A stretch of DNA of 34,727 bases from JAGLQQ01 sp043806135 (lineage in GTDB: Bacteria > Omnitrophota > Gorgyraeia > B26-G9): NCBI GenBank assembly GCA_043806135.1, contig JAZDHG010000092.1:1-34727 (forward strand), in the 5' to 3' direction. This document shows, in pieces, positions 8,176-16,412 of the stretch. A program made the translations under genes and the position numbers. Under the pieces are notes generated by a model. It was given only the letters and a program-made list of their open reading frames with translations, was not told where the DNA came from and searched no databases. The first letter of the stretch is position 1. Each line of letters begins with the position of its first letter.

Positions 8176-8739
8176 ATGAATATAGCTAACTGGATATCAG
8201 TTTTTAGAATAATTCTTATACCTTTTTTCGTTTCTACTCTGGTATATTATTCTCCGGAAAAGGATTATCTGCGCTATATATCACTTGCAATCTTTTCCGC
8301 GGCAGTGATCAGCGATGGTGTGGACGGTTATATCGCCAGAACCCGTAGATTGCAAACAAGGCTGGGGTCATTTCTTGACCCCATGGCAGACAAGCTTTTG
8401 CTTAGTGCCAGTTTTATAACCATGGCTGTTACACAGGAAATACCATCGGCGATCCGGCTCCCTTTATGGATCGCGATACTGGTTATCTCCAGAGATATTA
8501 TCCTGGCGCTGGGGTCTTTGCTGATTCATGTGCTGACCGGAAATCTTAAAATAGCCCCTAGCTTTTTAGGAAAGATTACTACTGTATCGCAGATGTTTAC
8601 GATAATCTTCATACTTCTGCAGCTGCCTTTCTCTTTTTTGATATGGGATATAGCTGCTTTTTTTACAATCGCATCCGGGTTTGATTACATTTACAAAGGG
8701 AGTAAATTGCTTAGCAATGCCGGTATTAACCACGGATAA
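8176..8739 (+). CDS. pgsA: CDP-diacylglycerol--glycerol-3-phosphate 3-phosphatidyltransferase
   Basis: This enzyme makes phosphatidylglycerol phosphate at the inner membrane. It has 187 residues and several hydrophobic segments. The CDP-alcohol phosphotransferase signature DGx2ARx8Gx3Dx3D is complete, from DGYIAR to LDPMAD. The N-terminus NIANWISVFRIILIP is typical of PgsA. It has a good ribosome binding site (AAAGGGG at about 8160-8166). The operon also carries plsY and gpsA, so three steps of glycerophospholipid synthesis are grouped here. Other CDP-alcohol transferases share the motif, but length and N-terminus favour PgsA. Confidence 0.9.
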   Translation: MNIANWISVFRIILIPFFVSTLVYYSPEKDYLRYISLAIFSAAVISDGVDGYIARTRRLQTRLGSFLDPMADKLLLSASFITMAVTQEIPSAIRLPLWIAILVISRDIILALGSLLIHVLTGNLKIAPSFLGKITTVSQMFTIIFILLQLPFSFLIWDIAAFFTIASGFDYIYKGSKLLSNAGINHG

Positions 8740-8749
8740 AGGTCATTAA

Positions 8750-10063
8750 ATGAAGACAAAACATAAGATCGCTATAGTTGGCAGGCCGAATGTAGGAAAA
8801 TCATGCTTGTTCAATCGTCTGGTCGGTGAACGCCGCGCTATTGTGGAACCTACAAGCGGCGTAACAAGGGACCGCGCATACGCAGATGTATTCTGGTGCA
8901 AAAAACAGTTCTCGCTTATTGACACAGGAGGATTGGTTTTAAAAAGCAAAGAACATCTCATTGATATGATCATAAAGCAGGCACAGACTGCTATTAGGGA
9001 GGCTGACCTGATCATTTTTGTGGTTGATGCCATTAGCGGTGTGCATGCCTATGACAGAGAGATACTTGATTTTGTCAGAACTTTTAATAAAAAGATGATT
9101 CTTGTTGTCAATAAAGTAGATAATATGGCCAAAGTCGAAACTTTTAGCGAATTCTATGAATTGGGGGTTAGTGAGATAATTTTTATATCCGCTTTGCATG
9201 GTTTGAATGTTGATGAGCTGCTTGATATACTCGTTAAAGACATTGCCATAATAGAAAATGATGCCCCTAGTGAGGAGCCTTTGGTTCTAAAAGTTGCTTT
9301 GATCGGCAGGCCTAATGTCGGCAAATCCTCTTTTTTGAACAAACTTTTAAATGAAGAAAGGGTGATTGTGAGCGATCAGCCTGGAACCACAAGGGACAGC
9401 ATAGACACTGTTTTTGAGCTTGATAACCAGAAATATATTATGATCGATACAGCCGGCATTTGCCAGAAAAAGAAGCTGCAGGAAACGATTGATGTTTACA
9501 CGCGTTCAAGAACTATTCAGGCGATCAAACGCAGCGATGTCTGTATCGTTCTGGTTGACGCCGTTGAGGGAATTAAAAGAGATGATCTGCATATTTTCAG
9601 CCTGATAAAGGAAGAAGAAAAGTGCTGTGTTATAGCTATAAACAAATGTGATTTGGTAAAATTGGATCTTGCTGATTGTATTAAGACAATAGATATAAAA
9701 GCAGCGTTTATGAATTTTGCTTTTTGCGTGCTTTGCTCTGCGAAGCAAGGGAAGAACCTTGATTCTACGCTGAGACTTGTTCAACATGCCTGGCATAACG
9801 GAAAAAGAAAGATCCAACAGCGGAAATTAGCAAAAACCCTTGAGGAGATCATTGAGCATTTAAAAAACCAACGCTCTTTTGAATCCCTTAAACTTCGCTT
9901 TTTAACTCAGCTTAAGACAATGCCTCCGATTTTTGCTTTTGTCGTAAACCGGCCGGAATTGATTCAAGCGTCTTTTGAACGCTTTCTTGAAAACAAGCTT
10001 AGAAGTCATTATGATTTTAAGGGGACACCGATAAAAATTCTGTTTAGAAAAAAGAAAAGGTAA
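8750..10063 (+). CDS. der: Ribosome biogenesis GTPase Der (EngA)
   Basis: This is a 437-residue protein with two consecutive GTPase domains, the hallmark of Der. The first P-loop is VGRPNVGKS (near residue 10) with DTGG and NKVD. The second is IGRPNVGKSSF (near residue 185) with DTAG and NKCD. A KH-like C-terminal domain follows and ends with the basic IKILFRKKKR typical of the family. Der is needed for 50S subunit maturation. The gene starts 10 bases after pgsA and ends 6 bases before plsY. Confidence 0.97.
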   Translation: MKTKHKIAIVGRPNVGKSCLFNRLVGERRAIVEPTSGVTRDRAYADVFWCKKQFSLIDTGGLVLKSKEHLIDMIIKQAQTAIREADLIIFVVDAISGVHAYDREILDFVRTFNKKMILVVNKVDNMAKVETFSEFYELGVSEIIFISALHGLNVDELLDILVKDIAIIENDAPSEEPLVLKVALIGRPNVGKSSFLNKLLNEERVIVSDQPGTTRDSIDTVFELDNQKYIMIDTAGICQKKKLQETIDVYTRSRTIQAIKRSDVCIVLVDAVEGIKRDDLHIFSLIKEEEKCCVIAINKCDLVKLDLADCIKTIDIKAAFMNFAFCVLCSAKQGKNLDSTLRLVQHAWHNGKRKIQQRKLAKTLEEIIEHLKNQRSFESLKLRFLTQLKTMPPIFAFVVNRPELIQASFERFLENKLRSHYDFKGTPIKILFRKKKR

Positions 10064-10069
10064 ACGCTT

Positions 10070-10687
10070 ATGAATATTATTTGGATTTTAGCAGGCTTGT
10101 CATTAAGTTACCTGATAGGGGCTATTCCCACGGCATATATTATCACTAAAATCGTCTCAGGTAAGGATATCAGAAAAATGGGCAGCGGCAATGTAGGAGC
10201 TACTAATGCACTTCGTGTAGCAGGGAAGCTGCCGGGCATTATTGTTCTTGTTGTTGATCTCTTAAAGGGGCTGGCTGCCGTAACTATTCTCGCTTCCTTT
10301 ATCGCAGCAAAGATCACTCTGCCTGTTGAAATAATCAGGGCCTTGTTTGGATTATTGACTGTTTCAGGGCATATATTCAATGTATTTTTGAGGTTCAAAG
10401 GAGGTAAAGGGGTAGCTACCAGTGCAGGCGTAATGCTTGGGGTTGCACCGCAGGCGCTGTTTTTCGGGCTAATATTGTTTATTATTATTGTGGCAGTTAC
10501 TAAATATGTGTCCATAGGGTCTATTGTTAGTTCTATGATCATTACGTTTTTTCTTTTGTGGACAAAGGCGCATTACAGCTATGTGGTACTTAGTGCGGTA
10601 TTGTGCATAATAATCGTTTCAAAACATAAATCGAATATTAAGCGTTTATTAAGCGGCAGAGAAGGAAAGGTTTTTTATAAAAAATGA
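10070..10687 (+). CDS. plsY: Glycerol-3-phosphate acyltransferase PlsY
   Basis: PlsY is an integral membrane enzyme that transfers an acyl group from acyl-phosphate to sn-glycerol 3-phosphate, the first step of phospholipid synthesis. It has 205 residues with about five hydrophobic segments. The three conserved loops are visible: GAIPTAY with MGSGNVGATNALRV, the second loop with FKGGKGVATSAG, and a downstream segment before the basic tail. Its ATGA overlap with gpsA, which makes the glycerol 3-phosphate substrate, is a common and functionally sensible pairing. Confidence 0.96.
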   Translation: MNIIWILAGLSLSYLIGAIPTAYIITKIVSGKDIRKMGSGNVGATNALRVAGKLPGIIVLVVDLLKGLAAVTILASFIAAKITLPVEIIRALFGLLTVSGHIFNVFLRFKGGKGVATSAGVMLGVAPQALFFGLILFIIIVAVTKYVSIGSIVSSMIITFFLLWTKAHYSYVVLSAVLCIIIVSKHKSNIKRLLSGREGKVFYKK

Positions 10688-11673
10688 AGATCACAATTAT
10701 TGGAGACGGAGGCTGGGGCACTGCTCTGGCGGTGCTTTTAAACAGAAAAAAACTTAAAGTAAATCTTTGGAGCGCTTTTCCAGAACATGTTAAAATAATA
10801 AATAGAACCAGGAGGAATGAAAAATTTCTTCCCGGTATAATTATTCCCAGAGCTATTGAAATAGGTGCAGATCTTGGCAGCGCCCTGGAAAATGCTAAGG
10901 TAATTATACTTGCTGTTCCTTCGCAATATATGAGGGAAGTCCTAAAAAAAATTAAAAAATTTAAAAACACCGATGCCTTTTTTTTAAGTGTAACCAAAGG
11001 GATTGAATATAAAAGCAGTATGATAATGTCTGATCTGATCAAAGAAGAACTTAAATGCCGGAATTTAGCAGTACTTTCCGGCCCTAATATAGCTTATGAG
11101 GTTGCGCGGGGAATACCTTCTGCGGCGGTCTGTGCTTCGGATAAAAAGCATATTGCAGTTATTATACAGGATATTTTGATGCAGGAAAGTTTTCGGGTTT
11201 ATACCAGTAATGATGTGACCGGAGTAGAGCTTGCCGGAGCCTTTAAAAATATCATTGCAATTGCCTGCGGTATCTCGGACGGCTTAGGTTTTGGCACAAA
11301 TACAAAAGCAGCTTTGTTGACAAGGGGTCTTGCGGAAATTACCCGCTTGGGAATAGCCATGGGTGCACAGTATAAAACATTCAGCGGACTTTCCGGAATG
11401 GGAGATCTTGTTACCACCTGTATGAACAGCAGAAGCCGCAATCGCTGGTTAGGAGAGGAACTCGGCCGGGGAAAGTCGCTTATTAGCGTTCTAAAAGAAA
11501 CGGAAATGGTTATTGAGGGTATTATTACCACTAAAATTGCCGTAAAATTGGCTAAAAAATACAAGGTATCTTTACCGATAACCCAGGAAGTGTTCAAAGT
11601 ATTATATGGGCAGAAAAATCCAAAAGCAGCCATGGAGTCTTTAATGCACAGAGCTAAAAAGAATGAGCTCTAG
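10684..11673 (+). CDS. gpsA: Glycerol-3-phosphate dehydrogenase [NAD(P)+]
   Basis: This enzyme reduces dihydroxyacetone phosphate to sn-glycerol 3-phosphate. It has 329 residues. The N-terminal Rossmann motif is IIGDGGWGTALAVLL, followed by AVPSQYM and the conserved Lys in SVTKGIE. The catalytic region has LSGPNIAYEVARG and VELAGAFKNIIAIACGI, and the substrate loop contains SRSRNRWLGEELGRG. It overlaps plsY by ATGA and is the last gene of the operon beginning at 2440. The 205 bases after it hold no gene and end at the tRNA. Confidence 0.97.
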   Translation: MKITIIGDGGWGTALAVLLNRKKLKVNLWSAFPEHVKIINRTRRNEKFLPGIIIPRAIEIGADLGSALENAKVIILAVPSQYMREVLKKIKKFKNTDAFFLSVTKGIEYKSSMIMSDLIKEELKCRNLAVLSGPNIAYEVARGIPSAAVCASDKKHIAVIIQDILMQESFRVYTSNDVTGVELAGAFKNIIAIACGISDGLGFGTNTKAALLTRGLAEITRLGIAMGAQYKTFSGLSGMGDLVTTCMNSRSRNRWLGEELGRGKSLISVLKETEMVIEGIITTKIAVKLAKKYKVSLPITQEVFKVLYGQKNPKAAMESLMHRAKKNEL

Positions 11674-11751
11674 GTCCCTCTAAAAAAAGTTGCTGTTCTT
11701 GATAAGTCGAGGATACTATTCAAGTTAAGGTTAAATGCTTAAATATTTCTC

Positions 11752-11780
11752 TTGAATTTTACGCCCTTTTGTAGTAAGCT
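11752..11780 (+). promoter_or_regulatory. Possible promoter of tRNA-Pro
   Basis: TTGAAT (11752-11757), a 17-base spacer and TAAGCT (11775-11780). The -10 box is a weak match. It sits about 100 bases before the tRNA in an otherwise empty AT-rich gap. An AAGCTGT...ACAGCTT inverted repeat (11776-11782 with 11811-11817) followed by TTT overlaps it and could instead be a weak terminator of the gpsA operon. Confidence 0.35.
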
Positions 11781-11878
11781 GTCTCTAACTTAATTTTCAT
11801 TTGCATTAAAACAGCTTTTTATGTGAATTTCGGTGAAAATTAAATTAGGCATTAAAATTTAACATTTTTCAACAAAGG

Positions 11879-11956
11879 CGGGGCGTGGCGCAGTTTGGCT
11901 AGCGCGCTTGAATGGGGTTCAAGAGGTCGGTGGTTCGAGTCCACTCGCCCCGACCA
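11879..11956 (+). tRNA. tRNA-Pro, anticodon GGG, CCA encoded
   Basis: The full cloverleaf can be read. The acceptor stem CGGGGCG pairs with CGCCCCG, and the discriminator A and encoded CCA end at 11956. The D arm is GCGC/GCGC. The anticodon stem CTTGA/TCAAG closes the 7-base loop ATGGGGT, which gives U33, anticodon GGG and G37. The T arm has TTCGAGT in its loop. G37 after a GGG anticodon is normal for proline tRNAs. Eight T residues follow directly, which may help end the transcript. Confidence 0.97.
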
Positions 11957-12026
11957 TTTTTTTTCAAGGGCAATTTAATTTAATATTGACATTAATTTAA
12001 ACTGAAAAGGCAAGTCTAATAATTTC

Positions 12027-12431
12027 ATGAGCACTTTTGAGAGAAGGTATTTTATACGTATTAACGCTAACTTTGTGGTCAGTTATTACGTGTACCCTGG
12101 ACATGTTGATAGAACAGATATGACCCTTACGAGAAATGTAAGCTTGGGCGGAATTTGTTTTACAACTGATAAGCATTTTCCGCCGGGAACGATTTTACAC
12201 ATAACATTGCGCCTTCCTAAAGTGAAAAGATTGATCGAGGTTCTGGGAGAGGTAATATATGTAAAACAGGAAATGAACAAAAAGCTGCTTTTTGATATCG
12301 GCATTAAATTTGTCCAAGTTGAAGAAGAGGACCTCTATCTCATAGAGAAAATCATAGTTTCCTGCGCAAGTTCTAAAACAAAAGTAGATATAGTTTATAA
12401 GGTTAAAAAACATGAAGATAAAAAAGATTAA
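12027..12431 (+). CDS. PilZ-domain protein, predicted c-di-GMP receptor
   Basis: This 134-residue protein consists of one PilZ domain. Both c-di-GMP-binding signatures are present: RxxxR at residues 7-11 (RYFIR) and NxSxxG at 37-42 (NVSLGG), separated by one strand as usual. The remaining beta-barrel strands and a C-terminal helix (LYLIEKIIV) are recognisable, and the end is Lys-rich. No output or membrane domain is attached, so it would act through a partner protein. The ribosome binding site is weak. The last 20 bases overlap the start of hom in another frame, so it should be co-transcribed with the threonine genes, a context with no obvious functional link. Confidence 0.88.
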   Translation: MSTFERRYFIRINANFVVSYYVYPGHVDRTDMTLTRNVSLGGICFTTDKHFPPGTILHITLRLPKVKRLIEVLGEVIYVKQEMNKKLLFDIGIKFVQVEEEDLYLIEKIIVSCASSKTKVDIVYKVKKHEDKKD

Positions 12432-13713
12432 TTTAGGGCTTTTGGGATTTGGGACCATTGGTTCAGGAGTCTTAAAAGTGCTGTATAAGAAAGCGGCATT
12501 GCTTGAGAATAAGCTGGGCCTAAAAATCAGCTTAAAGAGGGTTTGTGAAATAAATCCGGCACTTTTGAAAAAGCTTAAAGCAAAAAAAGTGGATGTTTGC
12601 AGTAATGCAGATAGAATTATTGAAGATCCTCAAATAGATATAGTTATTGAACTTATTGGGGGAATACATCCGGCCAAGGAATATATACTTAAGGCTTTGC
12701 GCAATAAAAAGCATGTGGTAACTGCTAACAAAGCCCTGCTTGCCGAAGAAGGAGAAGAGATCTTTAAGACTGCCAAGGAAAATGGTGTTGATGTTTATTT
12801 TGAAGCAAGCGTCGGTGCTGGTATTCCAATTATAAGGAGTCTGAGAGAGGGGCTCATTGCCAATAAGATTGAAAGCGTTTACGGTATTATTAACGGAACC
12901 AGCAATTATATTCTAACACAGATGTCGGAAAGCGGATGTGATTTTAAAAATGCGCTTAAAGAGGCGCAGAAAAAAGGCTATGCGGAAAAAAATCCCCATA
13001 TGGATATCAGCGGTATTGATAGTGCGCACAAGATCGCCATACTTGCCAGAATTTGTTTTAACCAGGCTGTTCAATTCGATAAGATTTATATTGAAGGCAT
13101 AAATGATATTGAACTGAGTGATCTTGATTATGCCCAAGAGCTTGGTTTTTGTGTAAAATTATTGGCAATAGCTAAAAAGGTACAAAACGGCCTGCAGATC
13201 AGAGTGCATCCGTGTTTAGTGCCTAAAGGCCATCTTTTGGCAAATGTGAAAGGCATATATAATGCCGTTTTTATAAAGGCGGACTTGATCGGTAAGGCTT
13301 TACTGCAGGGCCAAGGAGCCGGTCAGATGACCACGGCTAGCGCGGTTGTCGGAGATGTTATCTCGATTGCACAAAAGATCGGTCTTGAAAATCAAATGGA
13401 TTTTCTTAATATCAAAGACAGCAGCCTTTCCAAAGAAATTCTTTCCATAGATCAGCTTCTGACCAGATATTACATCCGGTTTACTGCTTTAGATGAACCG
13501 GAGGTTTTGTCAAAAATTTCGAAAATACTTGGCAAATTCAAAATAAGCATTTACAGTGTTATTCAAAAAGGCCGGCGCCAATCACAAGCGGTGCCGATCG
13601 TAATGATGACCCACGAGGCCAGGGAAAAGGATATACGCAAGGCATTGGCCCAGATTAATAAACTTCCCTGTATAAAAAAGAAAACCGTGACCATCAGGGC
13701 TGAAAGGATTTAA
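12412..13713 (+). CDS. hom: Homoserine dehydrogenase
   Basis: This enzyme reduces aspartate semialdehyde to homoserine on the route to threonine and methionine. It has 433 residues. The N-terminal Rossmann motif is LLGFGTIGSGV. The substrate region has NKALLAEEG, FEASVGAGIPIIRSLREG, the family signature with GIINGTSNYILTQM, and the dimer/substrate segment with DISGIDSAHKIAILA. Residues from about 352 onward form an ACT domain (DEPEVLSKISKILGKF...), the usual site of threonine feedback inhibition. The start ATG lies inside the end of the PilZ gene. Confidence 0.96.
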   Translation: MKIKKINLGLLGFGTIGSGVLKVLYKKAALLENKLGLKISLKRVCEINPALLKKLKAKKVDVCSNADRIIEDPQIDIVIELIGGIHPAKEYILKALRNKKHVVTANKALLAEEGEEIFKTAKENGVDVYFEASVGAGIPIIRSLREGLIANKIESVYGIINGTSNYILTQMSESGCDFKNALKEAQKKGYAEKNPHMDISGIDSAHKIAILARICFNQAVQFDKIYIEGINDIELSDLDYAQELGFCVKLLAIAKKVQNGLQIRVHPCLVPKGHLLANVKGIYNAVFIKADLIGKALLQGQGAGQMTTASAVVGDVISIAQKIGLENQMDFLNIKDSSLSKEILSIDQLLTRYYIRFTALDEPEVLSKISKILGKFKISIYSVIQKGRRQSQAVPIVMMTHEAREKDIRKALAQINKLPCIKKKTVTIRAERI

Positions 13714-13718
13714 ATACT

Positions 13719-14792
13719 TTGAGCGCTAATTGGCAAGGATTAATAAAAAAATACAGAGATTTTCTACCGGTAAGTGAAGATACCCCGGTAATTACATTAA
13801 ATGAAGGCAATACTCCTTTAATCTATGCGTCTTATCTTAGCAAGATTGCCGGAACTGAAATTTCCATATATCTGAAATATGAGGGTCTGAATCCCACCGG
13901 TTCTTTTAAGGACCGGGGCATGACCATGGCAATATCAAAGGCCAAAGAAGAGGGAGCTCAGGCAGTGATGTGCGCTTCTACAGGCAACACTTCTGCTTCT
14001 GCTGCTGCCTACAGTGCTAAAGCTGATTTAAAGTGTATTGTGCTCATTCCGAAAGGAGCAATAGCTTTAGGAAAGCTTGCCCAGGCACTTATTCATGGTG
14101 CTCATGTTATGGCAGTTGACGGAAATTTTGACCAGGCTCTTGAGCTGGTCAGGGAGATCACGGATAACTATCCTGTTACACTGGTTAATTCATTGAATCC
14201 TTATAGGATAGAGGGACAAAAGACTGCGGCTTTTGAAATATGTGATTTCCTTGGGGAATCACCAGCTTTTGTGGCAATACCTGTGGGCAATGCAGGAAAT
14301 ATCACTGCTTACTGGAAGGGGTTCAACGAATATGCACAAAATGGGAAGATAACTCATTTGCCTAAAATGCTTGGTTTTCAAGCCGAAGGTTCAGCTCCGA
14401 TAGTTTTAGGAAAAATAGTTAAAGATCCCAAGACCATTGCTACGGCAATTAAAATCGGCAATCCGGCCAGCTGGAAAAAAGCCGAAGCTGCTCGTGATGA
14501 ATCAGGCGGGCTTATTGATACGGTCAGCGATAAGGAGATTTTAAAAGCCTACTCACTTCTGGCTGCAAGCGAAGGTATTTTTGTCGAACCAGCTTCTGCG
14601 GCATCAGTAGCGGGAGTTTTAAAATTGGCTGTATCCGGATATTTTAAGGGTGCAGGCAAGGTTAATCTGGTTTGCGTAGTAACAGGACACGGATTAAAAG
14701 ATCCTGAACGCGCAATAAAATGTGTTCAGGAGCCGGAGATTATCTCCCCAAACATTCAGGCTGTGCTGGAGAAAGCAGGAATAAAAAAATGA
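13719..14792 (+). CDS. thrC: Threonine synthase
   Basis: This PLP enzyme converts O-phosphohomoserine to threonine. It has 357 residues, the short class of threonine synthase common in many bacteria and archaea. The PLP lysine is K64 in NPTGSFKDRGM, the cofactor phosphate loop is near GNAGN, and STGNTSASAAAY is conserved. I take the TTG at 13719 as start: AAAGGA lies about 10 bases upstream and no in-frame ATG precedes the conserved N-terminus. It follows hom by 5 bases and overlaps the next gene by ATGA. Confidence 0.95.
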   Translation: MSANWQGLIKKYRDFLPVSEDTPVITLNEGNTPLIYASYLSKIAGTEISIYLKYEGLNPTGSFKDRGMTMAISKAKEEGAQAVMCASTGNTSASAAAYSAKADLKCIVLIPKGAIALGKLAQALIHGAHVMAVDGNFDQALELVREITDNYPVTLVNSLNPYRIEGQKTAAFEICDFLGESPAFVAIPVGNAGNITAYWKGFNEYAQNGKITHLPKMLGFQAEGSAPIVLGKIVKDPKTIATAIKIGNPASWKKAEAARDESGGLIDTVSDKEILKAYSLLAASEGIFVEPASAASVAGVLKLAVSGYFKGAGKVNLVCVVTGHGLKDPERAIKCVQEPEIISPNIQAVLEKAGIKK

Positions 14793-16003
14793 AAAAAGGA
14801 ACAAAGTATATTGTACTGGTCCCGGATGGGATGGCGGATTATCCGCTTGAAGAGTTCGGCGGCAGAACGCCTTTAGAGGTAGCCAGAACTCCGAACATGG
14901 ATTTTATGGCTGTAAACGGAAAAATTGGGATGGCTTCTTTTATACCGCCGGGGATGACCCCGGGAAGCGATGTGGCTAATCTGGCTATATTCGGCTATAA
15001 TCCCAAAAAGTATTTTTCAGGAAGAGCCTCTTTTGAAGCGATAAATCTGGGGATAAAAATCAAGGATGATCAGATCGCTTTCCGCTGTAATTTTATCACA
15101 GAGGAAAAGGACATCCTTATTGATTACAGTGCTGGGCATATTAAAACCAAAGAGGCGCATGTTCTGATCAAGGTTTTGAACAACAGGCTTGGTGATGAGG
15201 GCATTAGATTCTACCTTGGAAAGAGCTATAGGCATATACTGGTGATCAATGATCCTGAGCATGTCTACGAGAATATCAGATGTTTCCCGCCGCATGATAT
15301 TATGGGCAAGAGCATATCAGAGCATTTGCCTTGTTTAAAACCGGATGATAAATTGCTTGTCCTGCTTAAGAAGGCGCGAGAGATACTTGATGAACATGAG
15401 GTAAACCTGGTACGTAGGGATTTAAGTGAAAACCCGGCAAATATGATCTGGCTATGGGGACAGGGGAAAAAGAATGAGCTTCCTAAATTTGCGGAAAAAT
15501 ATGGCATTCAGGGCAGCGTAATTTCCGCAGTGGATTTAATCAAGGGAATTGGCAAATCAATCGGATTGAAGATAATTGATGTTCCTGGAGCAACTGGATA
15601 TTATGATACTGATTATGAAGCTAAAGCTAAATACGCCTTGAAGAGTTTAGACAGTGAAGACTTTGTTTTTATACATGTCGAGGCCCCTGATGAAGCAGGT
15701 CATAATGGTGATGCCCGGGCTAAAATTACGGCAATTGAGAATTTTGACCGCTTGATCATTGGACGCATCCTTGATGAATTCAAGGATAATCAGAACTTTA
15801 GAATTCTGGTTCTGCCTGATCATCCGACACCGGTGGCTTTAAGAACACATACAAGTGACCCTGTATGTTTTCTGATGTACGGCAGCGGGGTTGCAAAAGA
15901 TGAATTTTCATGGTATAATGAAAGTGAGGCTGGGAAAAGCCAATTTAGGTTTGAAAATGGCTTTGAATTGATGGATTGGTTTATAGGAAGGGATAGTTGT
16001 TAG
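14789..16003 (+). CDS. ApgM-like alkaline-phosphatase-superfamily protein; putative homoserine kinase (or cofactor-independent phosphoglycerate mutase)
   Basis: This is a 404-residue protein. I start at ATG 14789 (ATGA overlap with thrC); an in-frame ATG at 14720 lies inside thrC and adds unconserved residues. Superfamily metal and active-site motifs are present: VPDGMADYP (D13), the nucleophile segment TPGSDVAN (S60), DEAGHNGDARAKI and LPDHPTPVALRTHTSDP. This is the archaeal-type ApgM group (COG3635). Members found beside threonine genes in genomes without ThrB have been proposed to be homoserine kinases (the TIGR02535 concept). The hom-thrC-apgM order and the absence of thrB here support that reading, but phosphoglycerate mutase activity remains possible. 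It is the last gene before a 400-base regulatory region. Confidence 0.85.
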   Translation: MKKGTKYIVLVPDGMADYPLEEFGGRTPLEVARTPNMDFMAVNGKIGMASFIPPGMTPGSDVANLAIFGYNPKKYFSGRASFEAINLGIKIKDDQIAFRCNFITEEKDILIDYSAGHIKTKEAHVLIKVLNNRLGDEGIRFYLGKSYRHILVINDPEHVYENIRCFPPHDIMGKSISEHLPCLKPDDKLLVLLKKAREILDEHEVNLVRRDLSENPANMIWLWGQGKKNELPKFAEKYGIQGSVISAVDLIKGIGKSIGLKIIDVPGATGYYDTDYEAKAKYALKSLDSEDFVFIHVEAPDEAGHNGDARAKITAIENFDRLIIGRILDEFKDNQNFRILVLPDHPTPVALRTHTSDPVCFLMYGSGVAKDEFSWYNESEAGKSQFRFENGFELMDWFIGRDSC

Positions 16004-16130
16004 AATATTATATTATATTTTATAATTATTATTTGCTCAATATACGCCTTAATAAGTCCCATCCAATCCAAAAAAGCAGCAGGCTTAAAGCTACTTTTCC
16101 AATCTTTATGTGCTACAAAGAGTTACAGGT

Positions 16131-16159
16131 TTGACTTAATTTTAATGTTGTGATATACT
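16131..16159 (+). promoter_or_regulatory. Promoter of the riboswitch-giant protein unit
   Basis: TTGACT (16131-16136), a 17-base spacer and TATACT (16154-16159). Transcription would start near 16166, about 60 bases before the riboswitch. The stretch 16004-16130 holds no gene; it is AT-rich and I see no clear terminator for the threonine operon in it. Confidence 0.75.
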
Positions 16160-16221
16160 TAATGTAGCAATTTTAAAAGCTTTTAATTAGTTTAATTATT
16201 TGACAATTATATCCGAAAATC

Positions 16222-16343
16222 CGTGAAAAACGGAACTGCCGTTTTTAGGCAGGGGCAACCCCAGGAGAAATTCTGGGGACGCAAAGCTACGGGTCTAAAG
16301 CATGTGCAAAGATCGCCGGGCGCACCGATAACGATTTTACACG
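16222..16343 (+). ncRNA. Cyclic-di-GMP-I (GEMM-I) riboswitch aptamer
   Basis: The GEMM-I core is recognisable. GGGGCAA (16252-16258) leads into a hairpin, CCCCAGGA with TTCTGGGG, closed by a GAAA tetraloop at 16267-16270. Then come the hallmark ACGCAAAG (16279-16286), CTACGGGTCTAAAG with the tetraloop-receptor strand, and GATCGCCGGG ending in ACCGATAACG. An outer P1-like helix can form between CGTGAAAA (16222-16229) and TTTTACACG (16335-16343). The base that separates c-di-GMP from 3',3'-cGAMP binders reads as G in my hand alignment, favouring c-di-GMP, but the run of Gs makes that alignment uncertain. The element precedes an intrinsic terminator and the giant YD-like gene, so it should control transcription read-through into that gene. 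Confidence 0.92.
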
Positions 16344-16351
16344 CTATTGAT

Positions 16352-16387
16352 AGCCGAGCTGCCGAGATATAAGCAGTTCGGCTTTTA
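16352..16387 (+). terminator. Intrinsic terminator, expression platform of the riboswitch
   Basis: AGCCGAGCTGC (16352-16362) pairs with GCAGTTCGGCT (16373-16383): 11 pairs including one G-T wobble, 10-base loop, followed by TTTTATTTT. It begins 9 bases after the aptamer, as expected for a transcriptional riboswitch. Its 3' arm GCAGTTC (16373-16379) is also complementary to GAACTGC at 16233-16239 inside the 5' part of the riboswitch, a candidate antiterminator pairing. Confidence 0.88.
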
Positions 16388-16412
16388 TTTTGAAACTTAG
16401 GAAAGGAGGAAA

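Noticed and set aside
10108..10542. Long antisense frame opposite plsY, and similar frames opposite rpe, gpsA and kdsD
   Set aside because: They mirror codon bias of strong genes on the + strand, have no ribosome sites and show no family features.
11986..11991. TTGACA as a promoter for the PilZ-threonine operon
   Set aside because: No acceptable -10 box at the right distance before the ATG at 12027.
14720..14788. Upstream ATG for the ApgM-like gene
   Set aside because: It lies within thrC, adds 23 unconserved residues, and ATG 14789 gives the usual ATGA coupling.
16200..16205. TTGACA as the promoter of the riboswitch unit
   Set aside because: No -10 box lies 16-18 bases downstream, and a start there would cut into the riboswitch; TTGACT-17-TATACT at 16131-16159 fits better.
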